Shown here: positions 1-11,639 of the stretch, piece after piece
Layout of the letters: every line of letters starts with the position of its first letter
Position numbering within the stretch: the stretch's first letter is position 1
Assembly (NCBI GenBank): GCA_018907035.1
Contig: JACCIC010000004.1
Location: 3,404,001 to 3,468,000, forward strand
Length of the DNA: 64,000 nt
Reading direction: 5' to 3'
Origin: Sycobia sp. Sy_11
Lineage: Eukaryota; Arthropoda; Insecta; Hymenoptera; Epichrysomallidae
Notes under the pieces: model-generated
Told to the model about the DNA's origin: nothing
Databases searched by the model: none
What the model saw: the letters and a program-made list of their open reading frames with translations, nothing else
Made by a program: the position numbers and the translations under genes

Positions 1-599
1 GATTGCATTGCCTAATGGAGTCAATGAGCATAAATGGCTTATATCAAGATAACTGTCAGTGGAAAAACTCGTAGTAAACACTTTCAATTCTTCCTGCAGT
101 GTTCTTATCAATTATAACTTGAAAAGTTTTATGGACATTTAAATTGAAGCATCTGTAAACTAATTACATGCTCGACATTACTTGCAAACTTGGACATCTG
201 CTGCATGGCTATTTGGTTATTAATATCTACTGAGGCAATAATAGTGCTATGCGATTATTTTCCTACTATAGGAACTAGCAAAGATGCAACAATCTGTTTT
301 TCTCGACTAGTAGCATGTTTACATGACATCGATAGTTTTTCCCTGACATTTCAAATGATACTGTTGCTTATAAAACGGAGAAATAATAAACTGCTTCATA
401 CGTAGTGTACCACATATGACGCACTTATCAGTATATCTTGTAATTAAAATTTTTTTTTTAAATTTATTTTATTTATTTAATATAAATGTTATTTATAAAT
501 GTTTGTAGATATATTTTTTCGATGCCTGCCTACCGCCTTAAATACTCACATCACCTAATTGTCACGTCCGGGTATTTACCCATCTGTTCATGCGGAATA

Positions 600-603
<4 letters not shown>
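1..603. other. AT-rich stretch, no gene seen
   Basis: I see no coding region with recognisable domains here. The short open frames are low in complexity and resemble no family I know. The stretch ends at a TA microsatellite. Confidence 0.5.

Positions 604-642
<39 letters not shown>
604..642. repeat. (TA)n microsatellite
   Basis: An uninterrupted TA run of about 38 bp lies just before a fold-back repeat. A TA run also adjoins the related element at 60114-60770. Confidence 0.95.
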
Positions 643-645
<3 letters not shown>

Positions 646-707
646 TAAAATTTGGCTGTCGAGCTTGGAGTTGCCTTCAATAGTTCGGAAGCCTTGGTAG
701 TATATAA

Positions 708-1297
708 TATTGTCTACGGGGAAATCTTAGAATTTCGTATCCTGGCGATAGCAGATGATATGCAGGTTCGTGTTCTGATAGTAGAATACGATGTTCAGAT
801 GCCCGAAACAACTTGCGCAAGAAGTTTCGTATTTGGTCAGTTGAGTCCGCTGACCAGATGTGACTGGACGACGTCTCCAGGCAGATTCGTGTTTTGATAG
901 TAGAAGACGATGTTTAGATATGTTTGAATGACTTGTACGTAAAGTTTGATTCTCGGAGAGTAAAATACACTGTCCAGATATATCAGGACGACTTTTAGGA
1001 GAGTTTTGTATTTAATTTATAAAATACAATGTCCATGTACGTCGGGATGACTTTTAGGAGGAGTTTCTTATTCCCGAACATGAAATTCGGTAGAAATGGT
1101 TTCGAGACACCTGGACATCATGTTCTATTGTGTAAATACGGACCTCCCATAGAAACCATTCTAAGTTACCTAGACATCGTACTCTCCTGTCCGAACAGGA
1201 AACTCCCACTAGAAATCGTGGAGAAATACCTATACATCGTATTGTACCGTTCGAATATGAAACTACGATATTTCCCCTAAAGGCCGTACATAATATG
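708..1297. repeat. fold-back element of ~60-bp units, copy 1
   Basis: Units of about 60 bp carry variants of a GAATACGATGTCCAG motif in the plus orientation near 785, 901, 963 and 1022. They are followed by the reverse complement (type CTGGACATCGTATTC) near 1108, 1168 and 1228, spaced almost exactly 60 bp apart. The ends are themselves imperfect inverted copies (GGGGAAAT near 720, ATTTCCCC near 1272). The structure is head-to-head arms built of tandem units, as in fold-back (FB-like) elements. Related copies sit at 60114-60770 and from 62541. No transposase is seen, so the family is unassigned. Confidence 0.7.
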
Positions 1298-1609
1298 TAT
1301 ACATATCTTTATTCCGTGTATATTCGAATTTTTCATTAAATACTGCGAATATTTCGATACTGATGACAACTGAAATTAAAGCAAAAAATAGTCTGTGAAG
1401 TAAGACCTTTTTGAAATGTATGCTGAAATAGCATTTTTTATACGGAAGCTATGATCACTACAATTATATATTCGAATCGAAATTTTTTTTCAACTGTTTA
1501 ATAAATCGGTTAAATTATTGTCTCTGGCGAGATGGAGATGCTAGTTACTTATAAATTTCTTTGTGTGTGACAAAATAATAAGTAACATCTCAGAATTTTC
1601 TAATAAAAT

Positions 1610-2040
1610 TTAGAACAGTAATATACAAAAAATTGCTTTTTCCAAAATTTGAGGCTTTTTTCTTAAAAAGTTACTTTCTTTTGCCATCAATCGGAACAAA
1701 TGATAATCGAAAGGAACAATGTCTGACGAGTACGGAGGGTGGCGTAAGATTTCCCATTTTGAGGTTCCCAAGTATGTCTTGATGGATTTTGCGATATGTT
1801 GCCGAGCATTGTCCTGATGCAGGGTAACTTTTTTATGTATCTCTTGGTACTGTGGTCGATTCTCCTTTAATGCACGCCTCAAATTATTAATCCTCTATGA
1901 TAGTGTCACTCGGTTTCAAAAAAATTATAATACACCACACCGAATTGAAACCATCAAATACAGAGCATATCCTTAACACCATAAATATTCGGTCTGGGCG
2001 TCGATGTGAAGATATGCCTGGGCGATCATTTTCTGCGCAT
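1610..2040 (-). pseudogene. mariner transposase fragment (C-terminal half)
   Basis: On the minus strand, the DNA from about 2040 down to 1610 resembles the middle and C-terminal part of a Mos1-type mariner transposase. A degenerate stretch like GVVYYE comes first, then ALKENRPQY, then HQDNARQH with the second catalytic Asp, then YSSDIVPFDYHLF with the third Asp. The N-terminal HTH domains and the first Asp are missing, and stops and a frameshift lie upstream of 1882. It is closer to the two 1.28-kb mariners in this window than to the other mariners here. It is a dead copy, and I found no clear terminal inverted repeats. Confidence 0.8.
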
Positions 2041-2802
2041 GATTTTTTATTATAAGTAATTAATAAAAATTTGTAGTTTAACCATTATCCCAGTGATTTA
2101 TAATTTTTTAATAAATGAATTAATAAACAGTTAATCGATGAATAATAAATCAATACTTACTGATAACTTCTTAATAAATGAATTAATAAAAATTTAGTCG
2201 TTTCATAATACGCCAATAATTATTTAGAATTTTTTAATAAATAATTATATAAATTTACTAATGAAAATTTTTTCTGACCTTTTTTGTGAATGTGAAAGAG
2301 AATTTTTATAGTAACAAAGTCATATAATTGATAGTTAGGTTAATTTTTACAAAAATTTACCTCTGCCTACCGTTTTTGCTAATTTTGTTGCACATCTGTA
2401 CACGTGAAAATTCTATAGTAGACGTTGCTATTTAGTGTACATTTCATAAAGCTGTCTTCACCAATATGCATCAGATCGCGCGGGTGTGGTCTGGTATATG
2501 ATTCGCACTAAATATAAAGAAACTTATGCGTACATAAAGTTACGTTTGCGATGGTAATAAAAGTTCCTTGACGTATAGATGTGCTCAGTAAATACCGTAA
2601 TATTTATACGACACGAGACCCCTCCTGATACACGTATATACTACTTTATCGTTCACAAGATAGAAAGTAACAGTATATGGTTCTGTGATACACTTAAGAG
2701 AATAGCTGAGAGAGGCGAGGAAAAGGAGTGTTAGTAGAAGAAAAAGAAAGAAAAAGTGCTCTTGTATGGGAAAAGATTATGTGACTTATTGCGCCTTTTT
2801 AC
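2041..2802. other. non-coding, AT-rich
   Basis: No gene or element recognised. The left third is TTAATAAA-rich simple sequence. Confidence 0.5.
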
Positions 2803-3741
2803 CCCCAGTCTTAAAACTTTTGGGATATACTATGTATATATATGACACATAATGTATACAATTTTTTCAAAGAACTTTTTATTCAAAATAGTCTCCATTA
2901 GAAGTAATACACAAGTTGGTACGATCTTCCAATGTCTTCATGCTTCTTAAAAACTCTTATTTTGGAATACCTTTTAATTTCGTTATCATAGCTTCTTGTA
3001 TCTCGTCTATCGATGAAAAACCGTTTTCTTTCAAGTTCGTTTTTAATTTTCGAAACAGGAAGTAGTCAGTGAGCGTCAAAGCAGGCGAGTATGGTGAATA
3101 TCTGAGTACAGGAATCATTTTTTTGGCCAAAAATTGAGTTACCGCGATATATGCTGGTGCATTATTCTGCAAGAGGAAAGAAACGTGGGCACCCCTTCTT
3201 ATTTTTGAAATCATTCGTTATAATACATTGAACCTTGCATTTTGGTATCCCAGTAAGTTCTTCAATCAATCTGCAACTACAGTTACGCTTATCTTTTCAC
3301 GCAGCCATGATTTTATCGATTTTTTGTCATTCTTCGTGGCGCATGGCCGCGAGCTCCTTTCGTCGTATTCAACCGACACTCTATTTGCCGCAAAGAGATT
3401 ATACCACCGAAAAATAGTAGCACGAAACATAACACATTCACCATAAGCCACCTTAAACATTTCCTTTGTTCTCGTGTTACTTTGACCAATTTCAAAGCAA
3501 AATTGAATTGCAACACGTTGATCGATATTTTTATTCATCTTAAACAATGACAGCGACCACTTTGATACTCTTACGAAAACTATTACTGAACATCTATATA
3601 TAATCCAATGAACTTAAACTTTGTATAGAGGTAAGGGAATGTTGTAGTAACTAGTGCCCAAAGTTTCATAAAGATTGCGTAAATAGTACGGATTTTATCC
3701 CGTAGTCTTGTAACTTTTAGAACATACTGTGTATATCACAT
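2803..3741 (-). mobile_element. internally deleted mariner-type element
   Basis: The minus strand encodes two separated parts of a mariner-family transposase. At 3547-3266 is the N-terminal helix-turn-helix region (start MNKNIDQRVAIQF, then CFEIGQS). At 3214-2957 is the C-terminal part, with a degenerate second catalytic motif (LQNNAPAY, Asp replaced by Asn) and the third (TLTDYFLF). The segment holding the first catalytic Asp is absent, so the element is non-autonomous and dead. A ~38-bp sequence beginning CCC..AGTCTT..AAC is present at both edges (2803-2841 and 3701-3739). It lies in the same orientation at each edge instead of inverted, which is odd for this superfamily. Confidence 0.75.
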
Positions 3742-4621
3742 AGTATATATCATGAAGTACTATTATTTTCTTTCCTTTTTGTATTCATTAAGCGAATGTA
3801 AATTTCGGCTAGTTAATATTATTTATTGACTAGTTACGGTGATAGCGTCAAAATTTGCGTAAGTGGTATAAATATACTCACGTATGTAAGCGTCGATGAG
3901 CGCGGAGATTGTATGCACAAAAGCTGAATCCAAAGAACGAGAGGGTGCAATGTACAGAAATCGTTTACTTTCTAATGTTAGTGCTTCATCTAGCGGTTTA
4001 AAGTCGAAATCATCAAACTGGTTCGAATCACATTTACTTGTGTTGCCATACGTTTATAAATAAACGCGTCTCTGCTATAAGAAAATACGATATAGCTAAT
4101 TCAATTTACAATTAAGATTCGTAAATCTTTTAATTAATTGTTTATTAATTTTTCCATATATTTGTTTTTTCCATTCCATTTCCATTTTCATTCCATTCCA
4201 TTTTCCATATATTTTTGTTAAATATTGTATTATATTTTTGTGAAATTTATTTTATAAAAATAAATTTTCCGCAATACTTCTTTGAGTGTCAGTTAAATTC
4301 CTGGCATTAAAAATTATTGCTTATTATTAACAATTATTTAAATTTCTTAAATTAGTTTTGATGATTATTGCCATCTAATTAACTGAGGGTTGACTAATTA
4401 AATTTATAACTGCAGAGAGGGAAATATCGAGGTTTGTATTATTTAAATAATAATAATATTAACATAAATAAAATATATTGTATTTTTCCCGTTAAAGTGG
4501 GAGATACCTTGACGATGGTGAATAATTCATCCTGCTACGAACCTTCCATTGTAGCGAGTACACATTTACCATAGGCAAGTAACCAGTACCGGATCTAGGT
4601 GCTTAGCGATCCTGAACCCCG

Positions 4622-4663
<42 letters not shown>

Positions 4664-5339
4664 CAAAGCTTTTTTAGCTCAATTTTATCAGTCTAACTGA
4701 GGAAAAAGCATGTGAATCGAGTTTTTTCAATTGGTTGACATCGTTTATCTACAAGCCACCCAGCGTCAGACTGACATGCCGCGTGCTCATTAGTACGCAC
4801 CACGTATCTACAGTTGCAAGAAAGCCTTCAGTGACGAAACCCACTTCAGCGTCGACAGATCGTCTCTAATACAGTTTCTGCAATAAATTCTTCTCACTGC
4901 ATAAATTCATCTCCAGTGAGCACAGTAGTAGCGGAAGGTATACTTCAGCGAAATATGTAGGAAAGCGGCTCTATTCTAAAATCTATGAGTGAGTATCAGC
5001 GTATATCTTACATCACTGTAAGTCATACTACATTGATTGAGGAGGATCTACTTATATAACAACGAAAAATGTGCAGTAGAGCGGCGTTTACTTGCAATTT
5101 TTCCCTGTGTGAAAAATGACCGTACATTCCCCTGAAAAAATGCCATCGCGGACGGTAGCAGTATACAAAAGGTGCTCGATCTTTGAAGGAGTATGTACCA
5201 GTGATTCGAAGAAAATTCGAAAACATAGAAAGCTGGAATGATCGCAAATTTATCATAGTTAGGGACAAAAATTGGTGAACCGCTGAGATAAACACGTTTC
5301 CAACAACGAACACTTAGGGAGTTCTAGAAAGTATCTTTC
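3742..5339. other. intergenic, includes (TA)n at 4625-4659
   Basis: AT-rich up to 4500 with CCATTCCATT-type simple repeats near 4170-4205, then a TA microsatellite at 4625-4659. Between 4700 and 5339 base composition becomes more even. This may be the decayed gag-side part of the gypsy remnant that follows, but I cannot show that. Confidence 0.4.
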
Positions 5340-6830
5340 ATTGCCAACATAGTACAGTTTAGCACGCAACCACGAGATTTTGGATTCTCGTATTTTAAAC
5401 TGTCTGATTGTGGGTGGTTCTAGTCGTTTGAAAGACTGGTGTAAATAGTTGACATAAATGACGATGAGAAAAATGTAGAAACTCTAATCACTGACATAGG
5501 TCCCGAAGTACTCAATTTCTTGTTTAGTTGCTTTCAAACCTTATTGCTCGGAGCACTAAAGCCCGAAATTATGACACGATACTCGCTGTCTCATGAAAAT
5601 GGAAATTATGCTGCGAAATGACAACTACTGATCGTAAACCTAGCGAGATATTAATTGATGTGATCTAGATAGTAGCTAATCATATCCAGAACCGCTAATC
5701 GCTATTAAATTTAAATGGAGTGTTCAAAGTGAATTCGACCGGATATATAAAAAATTAAAGTACTAAAATGTGAAATCCGAACGAAAAACTTCGCATCTTA
5801 AACGCCTAAAATCGAGTTTTCGGAGATTAACACGTGCTCTCCAATTCATTTACAACACGACTACCAATACAGAGCATAAGCTCAATCATACGACAAACAC
5901 TGCAAATACTATGATGAATTACCGTAAGTCGTAGGAAAACTAGAAACGAATATGGTGTTTGGCGTCAACCGCGATACGCCCTGGAATTTCGTTGTGTCAA
6001 AGGGGACAACTCCGATCATTGGCAACGATTTTTTATAGAAGTATCACCTAGTTCTCGAGTTAAGACTTCGCATGTTTACGTATAAAACAACCAGCACATC
6101 GGTAAAATATATCACTAAGTTTACCCCAGATTTTACCGTACACGTAATCGATCCTTACCGTGTATATTTTTAAATGTGTAAATTTCCCAGAGTCATAATA
6201 CTAGAGTAGGATTATAAACAAACAAACCACGATGATTTTCATTGTATTCAAACGATGAACCGCCCTGTCAGCCAATGCGTGAGCATGCTTTCGCCGGAAA
6301 ATCATCGCCTGACAGAAGCTTAGTTTGATGAGATGTTAACACAAGACATATGCGATCATGAAACAGTCCAATTTTGTGAGTACCCAAGAATGACAGTGAA
6401 TGGTGTATATGCTGAGATTATGTTCAATTCAATGGTGTTGCAGTTATGGAACGTTAGCTTTGCCGATGTCCAGAATTTTTCTAACTTTTTAGCAATCGAT
6501 ATTTTCTAAATTAAATCTCTACATGGCTTACTACCAAATCTCCCACGCAGACGAGGACAAAGAAAAAATGGCGGTCATAATTCCTTTTGCGTTATTTGAA
6601 TACAATGTTATGACCTTCGAGGGACGCAGAGCACAAACTTTCAGCGTTACATTAGTAGTGCACTTGGTAGTCTGAAGTACGCTTTAGTTTTTTAGATGGT
6701 AGCCCTTTGTTAATTCCTAATCATGTCGAAAAAGAGAGACAGTCGACCGATTAAATGGAACTCGACCATAGAGAAAGCTTTCGTCAAATGCAAGTAATTT
6801 GTACTGGACGTAACAGATATTTCGTTTAAC
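5340..6830 (+). pseudogene. heavily decayed Ty3/gypsy gag-pol remnant
   Basis: No long frame survives, but short stretches in shifting plus-strand frames line up in order with gypsy Gag-Pol. Near 5630 is DRKPSEIL (Gag style). Near 5998-6110 is KGTTPIIGNDFL, a match to the protease C-terminal motif (PIIGADFL), followed by a TK..T-like tail. Near 6240-6330 is the RT entry segment (RPVSQCVSMLSPENHRL). Near 6625-6690 is TNFQRYISSALG, matching the RT NAAQTFQRF region. Near 6720-6790 is RPIKWNSTIEKAF, matching the segment before RNase H. Stops and frameshifts are everywhere, so the copy is old. RNase H and integrase were not recognised. The edges are approximate. Confidence 0.6.
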
Positions 6831-7402
6831 CATGAACATGTTGAAATACATCGCAAAATGTTAACAATCGGTACAAGCGGCAACCTGTAAATGATAGCAT
6901 AACACATGTCGATACAATAACAGCGACGGCGAATAGAGTGAAAAGTCGGATAAATACAAAACTCCGGAGTGACGCGAGAAAAGCCGTAGCATGAAATATA
7001 CATCCAACATCTTTGGCAACTGCTGTGAGAAAACGGCTACAAATAATCATATCAAACGTGTTGTTTTGCAGACCAAGCGGCTGATAGACATGCTGTTATG
7101 GTGAATTTCCGAGCGATTTCAGGCCATATTATATTAGAATTCAAAGCGTATAAACATGAATTCATAGAAAAAACGAGCGCAAAGCTTGTTCCTAAGCATC
7201 AGTGTACGTTCGACCATGTTCACAGAAGGATTCGATACCCACTATGTACATTCGTGTCTCATTATAGACAGATTGTATTGCGTCTTTATATGTATAATGT
7301 ACCTATACCTAAGCATAAAGGTACAATTCTTCAATTCTTGCGTGAACAGTGTTTTAATAATGTATTCAAATTTCCTTGCAATCAGTATTTTTGCCAGTTT
7401 GC

Positions 7403-7496
7403 CAGCGGCGCTTCGCGCGCGCCCTTTTGGCAGCGCGACTGTATTACGCGCGCACGCGGTTTTAAACGCAGGGACCATCGATCGGAACGGTTACAA
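7403..7496 (-). repeat. LTR end fragment (same family as 18054-19211)
   Basis: This ~94-bp GC-rich piece is about 85-90% identical by eye to 19110-19211, the first ~100 bp of a minus-strand LTR. Both end in GTTACA on the plus strand (TGTAAC when read on minus). Only the LTR tip is present. The rest of the element is not adjacent. Confidence 0.75.
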
Positions 7497-7979
7497 ATTC
7501 CCCCTCCCAAAACCGACGTGAGCGCATAGGGATAAGTACAAACTAAGTCTGGGAACGTTGGGGGGGAGATGATACATGATAGGGAAGAAAAACAAAGTGA
7601 TACATATTTATGACATATTACATAGGGATGGATACTCGGTCGCTCGTGAAAGTGTGGCGCTTTCGATACTATCATACTAATGGACAAAATAACATTTTTT
7701 CTTAACCTACTCGAGACACCCGCTGGTGCTCACAGGAGTCGTAGCGGCTTGCGGTGACTTGATATAATCCTAAGAAATGAAAATAATATAATAATATAAT
7801 ATAATAGAATATAATATCATATAGTAGAGTATAATATATATAATTAATACTAGATATAATATAAGATAAGAAATACAAAAAATAGGGAAGGAAAATCGTG
7901 GATGGGTTATGTCGCTGAACCGTGTTTCGTAGTGATGAGCCGTGGCTTCTTGGTTTTTTTCGGTGGTCTTTAGTAGGTG
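7497..7979. other. non-coding
   Basis: Nothing recognised. 7770-7880 is a TATAA-rich simple stretch. The 3' LTR of the gypsy element to the right should lie about here, but I could not match it to any sequence beyond 14540. Confidence 0.4.
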
Positions 7980-10240
7980 TTGCTGAAACAGTGGGATCTG
8001 TGGTATTTCAATGTTTCTTTTTACGTGGATGCAGCGTTGGTGGAGCGGGCAAGTAATTGACCTTTTTCAGGAGCCATAGCATGCTCACTTCAATCGGAAC
8101 TTTGCCGTTAATGTCCACGCCCGCCGACGCTGTGCCCTTTTTGATTCGATATGTTGATTAGTTATGGTCACGACATAGTCGTCGAATGATTGGCTGTGAT
8201 GAAAAGAAAAACAAAGTTATCCAATGTCCCGTGTTCTAAGCATCGTTTGTTTCTCTTTCACGTGAATCCCATGGCTTGATTCTATATACGTTGCGATTAC
8301 AACGTTCCCGTTGAGTGGTATTCTTCGTCACTCTATCTGCTTCTCATATGGATGGTCGGGACGTGTTTTCGTTTTCGCGGTAGAGGTAGATTCAAGGGGA
8401 TTTCGGTAGGGGGAAAATTTTTCGGCTAAACCGCTTCTTCGGGGCCATTTGCGCTGATTCGCTACATCAACCTATTTGTTCATGTAGAATGGCAGCACTA
8501 TCATTATTGGCTGCTGGCCATTACCGAAGGCGCCAACGACCTGTTGCATGACTTGTGCCATTATATTTGGGTTCGCTGGCTGCTCGCTTCCCTGCTGCGC
8601 TGTAAGTCCCGTATCCGTCTTTTCAGACGCCTGCCGTGTCGTCTTCGCCTCAGTATCCGCAGGAACTTCCTCCTCCCAAGACGATACGTTAGGCGTATTA
8701 CGTCTTGGGCAATATTCGCACGACAGCACGTCGTGTGCATCTTTGCCGCACCGGTAGCAGAAGCGTCTGCTGCGTGGTTGCGGGCAGTCTGAGTAGCGGT
8801 GACCCGTTCGCCGCAGTTCCAGCATGACTTTGCTGGGGTTGACTCCATTTTACCTAGGACAGCGCCATTTCCATTCGTTGATATACGCCAGTCATGGATT
8901 GCGTAGCTGGTAAGGACTTCTTGCTACCCAATCCTGGCAGTGGCGTTGTCGGTAGTGAGGGGTGGGGTTTTGCGGGAGGGGTGAAGTTTGGAGGTGGCGC
9001 TACTGCCAAGTCCATTAGGACCGGAATCGGTTTGGCTGCCATTGGCTTGGTGTATGGCTCATGCAGACTCGCTCCTGGCGTGGTTTCCGCATCTAATTTA
9101 AATGGGTTGTATCTAGGGCGGTTATCAGTTGACTTACAGGCGGGGGTATCTAGTGGGCGCGAGAGGGACTGGGGAGGTTCATTATCGACGCAGGCTTTGT
9201 CGTCACCGGAGGTCTTGTACTTCGATCGTACAATTATTTTCTCCTTGTCCTTTGCGTCGTGAGCAGCTGAGGTTTCTGGGCGGGATGTTTTGCGGCCTGA
9301 TTTTTGTATTGCGACCGAGCGCATGAACGCACAGCGGTCGCCTCGGTACAACCTGACCTCGCCATCCTCTGGCGTGCTCACGTAGACTATCTTTTCAGCC
9401 GGCCTCCGGGCGGGCTCTCTTATTGGGACTGACCTCCGGTGGAATCGTGGTCCTGGTCGGAATGGTGGCGGGCTGATCGAGCGTATTTGCTCATAGATGC
9501 ATTTTAGTGCGTTCTTTTGCATTCGCACTTTGCGCTTAGACGCCTCTAGCGGTCCCGTCTTGTGGGACGACGCTCCATCGGAGACGTACCCGTCGTTAAC
9601 CTCCAACAGCTCATACCTTTGTGCGAAGGGATTGTATATCAGCTGTTCTTCTTCGCGTCTCAGCTCTTCAGTTGTTGTCATCGTTGTTGTTGCGATAGTT
9701 TTACGTCTTTTCGGAAGATCGCAGACAGTGTTAGTTTCTGTGTTTGCCAAAGTTTTACGTCGTTGCGGATGGTCGCAGATGTTGTAACTATCTGCGTTAA
9801 TCGTAGTTTTACGTCGTTGCAGACGGGGGCCTGTACTAGCGGTAGGTGAAGGGAAATTTTCCTGCTGTTCGATATCTGTTAAGTTGGGCACGCTCGTGTC
9901 CAACAGGGATAGCGCGAACGATGTTTCGCTGGCCAGTATTATAGTCTTCGGCGGTACCTCGCTTTCGTCGATCTCTTGGGTCGAGTCGGGAATGAACTGG
10001 AATAAGTCCCCTTGTAGCTCGTTCAGGGCTTTTGCTAACTCTTTCCCATCTAGCGTATGGGTCGTTTCCTTGGGGATACGCGGACGTGCTTGCACAGCTT
10101 GTGCGTTCGCGATTGTTGGGGTCTGATCCCGAGCTTAAATTAGGGAACTGGTCTTCGGGGGCATAGTTCTCCCCGGGTCTGGTAAGTCTGGGCATATCCT
10201 GCCGCCGGAGTCCTCGGCCTCTGCCGATGCCTCTCAGCAT
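7980..10240 (-). pseudogene. ORF3 after pol: repeat-containing protein with CCHC zinc knuckles
   Basis: It probably starts at 10240 (MLRGIGRGRGLRR), overlapping the integrase tail in another frame. It shifts frame near 10090 and then runs open to 8854. It next shows a split CCHC knuckle (CWNC, then GHRYSDC after a frameshift) and a second Cys-rich motif (CYRCGKDAHDVLSC) near 8830-8740. Coding-like sequence (KVPIEVSMLWLLKK, LPAPPTLHPRKKKH) continues with stops to about 7980. Near 9830-9690 a short element containing RRKT is repeated three times. The zinc knuckles suggest nucleic-acid binding, as in Gag, but the ORF sits where env lies in some gypsy elements. No signal peptide or membrane segment is seen. 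I do not recognise the rest. It may be a second Gag-like protein, or Gag of another element joined here. Confidence 0.6.
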
Positions 10241-10289
10241 TGTTCTTCTTAGTGGTGCTGGACTCTGTGGAGAAAGTTATATTCGTATT

Positions 10290-10930
10290 AGGAGGATAGT
10301 ACCTCTTTAAGTCGGATATGTGTATCGTTGTCTTTTTTCTGTTGTTCATGTCCTCTACCTCAAATATTACGGAGGAGGTTTTCCTGGTTATTCGACAAGG
10401 GGCTGCGAACTTTGGCGCTAACTTCGCAGAGAATTTTTCGGGGCCCGATGAAAGTACATGGTTGCGCCTACATACTTATTCGTTTATGTCGAACGATTCC
10501 TGTCTTCGCTTCCGATTGTAATATTTGGCTTGTTTTTCGCCGGCTGCACTCAAGTTTTTCCTGACCATTACATGGATGGCCTGCAGTCTTTTGACTAGGT
10601 TTAGCCACTCAGAGGGTGTTAGTGTCTGCAATTGCGGTGTTACTCCCTGAGTTTCTTTGTACGTCGGCATCTCTCTTGACTGTCGCCCAAAGTTTAGAAA
10701 CGCTGGTGACGCTTGGGTATCCCCGGCCAGTAGTAATGTTGATTGACTTTGTGCGCAGTCTTCTCGACACCGAAGTGTCCTGATGTTGGAGTATTGTGAC
10801 ACTCATACAAGACTCGCTCTCTATCTTTGTACGGTATCGTTAGCTTCCAGTCATCGGGACTTTCGCCCATGATGTTGTGGGCTCATTCGGGCGGTGTTTG
10901 TAGAGCTTGTCTCCTCTGACTGTCCAGTCT
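10290..10930 (-). pseudogene. integrase remnant: HHCC finger joined to C-terminal tail, core deleted
   Basis: Downstream of RNase H on the minus strand is the integrase N-terminal zinc finger region (YECHNTPTSGHFG, then KTAHKVNQ). Immediately after the usual YYWPG position (about 10725) the sequence jumps to text typical of the segment beyond the catalytic core (AFLNFGRQ, RKNLSAAGEKQAKYYNRKRR). It then goes on to the C-terminal fold (KFSAKLAPKF, HISDLKRYYPP, about 10450-10290). The D,D35E core of roughly 150-200 residues is therefore absent. Without it the enzyme could not carry out strand transfer. Frameshifts near 10500 and 10780 add to the damage. Confidence 0.8.
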
Positions 10931-10990
10931 GGATGTTTATCTGGATCTCTTTGTATGTTGTTAATTTTCTCATTGTACCATCTATCTCTC

Positions 10991-11578
10991 TCAATAGAGG
11001 TTATCGGAGCGGTAGAGGATTGGGATTGTTGGGGGGGGGGGTCTAGAGAGAGCGTCTGGTACATGATGTAAGGCTCCTTTTCTGTGTATAATCTCCATGT
11101 TGTATGCTTGAAGTGCTGTCGCCCATCTTGTTAGGCGGCCCGTCGGGTTCTTGAGGGTGTGTAGCCACTTGAGACTACTATGGTCTGTTATGACCGTAAA
11201 CCTTTCGCCTAGCAAGTATCCTCTAAATTTCTCTACTGCCCACAAGACAGCTAAGCACTCTTTTTCCGTCACCATGTAATTCGACTCTGCTTGGTTCAGA
11301 GTTCGACTCGCGTATGTTATGGGGTGTTCTTCGCCGCTGCTCCCTTGGCTGAGCACAGCCCCCAGTGAGTAGCTGCTTGCGTCTGTTTGGAGTATGTACG
11401 CTTTGTTTTTCGTAGGGCGAGCAAGCACGGGTACTTGTGTTAGCAGTATTTTTAATTTGTCAAATGACTCTTGTTGGGCCGGACCCCAATGCCATTTAAC
11501 ATTTTTCTTCAACAGCTTAGTGAGTGGTAATTTTATCTCAGCTAGCGCTTTGATAAAGCGGGCATACCACGCGACCAT
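10991..11578 (-). pseudogene. gypsy RNase H domain
   Basis: A 195-codon open stretch. It begins in the RT connection (WYARFIKALAEIKLPLTKLL) and continues into RNase H, with ILQTDASSYSLGAVL (first acidic residue), YMVTEKECLAVLWAVEKFR (Glu) and VITDHSSLKWL (Asp). It ends with HRKGALHHVPDALSRP, the usual end of the domain (HN..ADALSR, with HH here). The domain degrades the RNA strand of the RNA:DNA hybrid during reverse transcription. Within this stretch the key residues look intact. It is separated from RT by a frameshift and a stop near 11590-11630. Confidence 0.9.
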
Positions 11579-11639
11579 TTCTAGGAAAGCCCGCAGCTGT
11601 TTTGAGTTGGTAGACCTCGGATATTAGCCGACCGGGCAA

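Noticed and set aside
8544..9849. Plus-strand open frames opposite the gypsy ORF3 (8544-8792, 8894-9262, 9497-9787 and others)
   Set aside because: They are antisense shadows of the minus-strand coding sequence. They show no domain, and their composition follows from the codons of the other strand.
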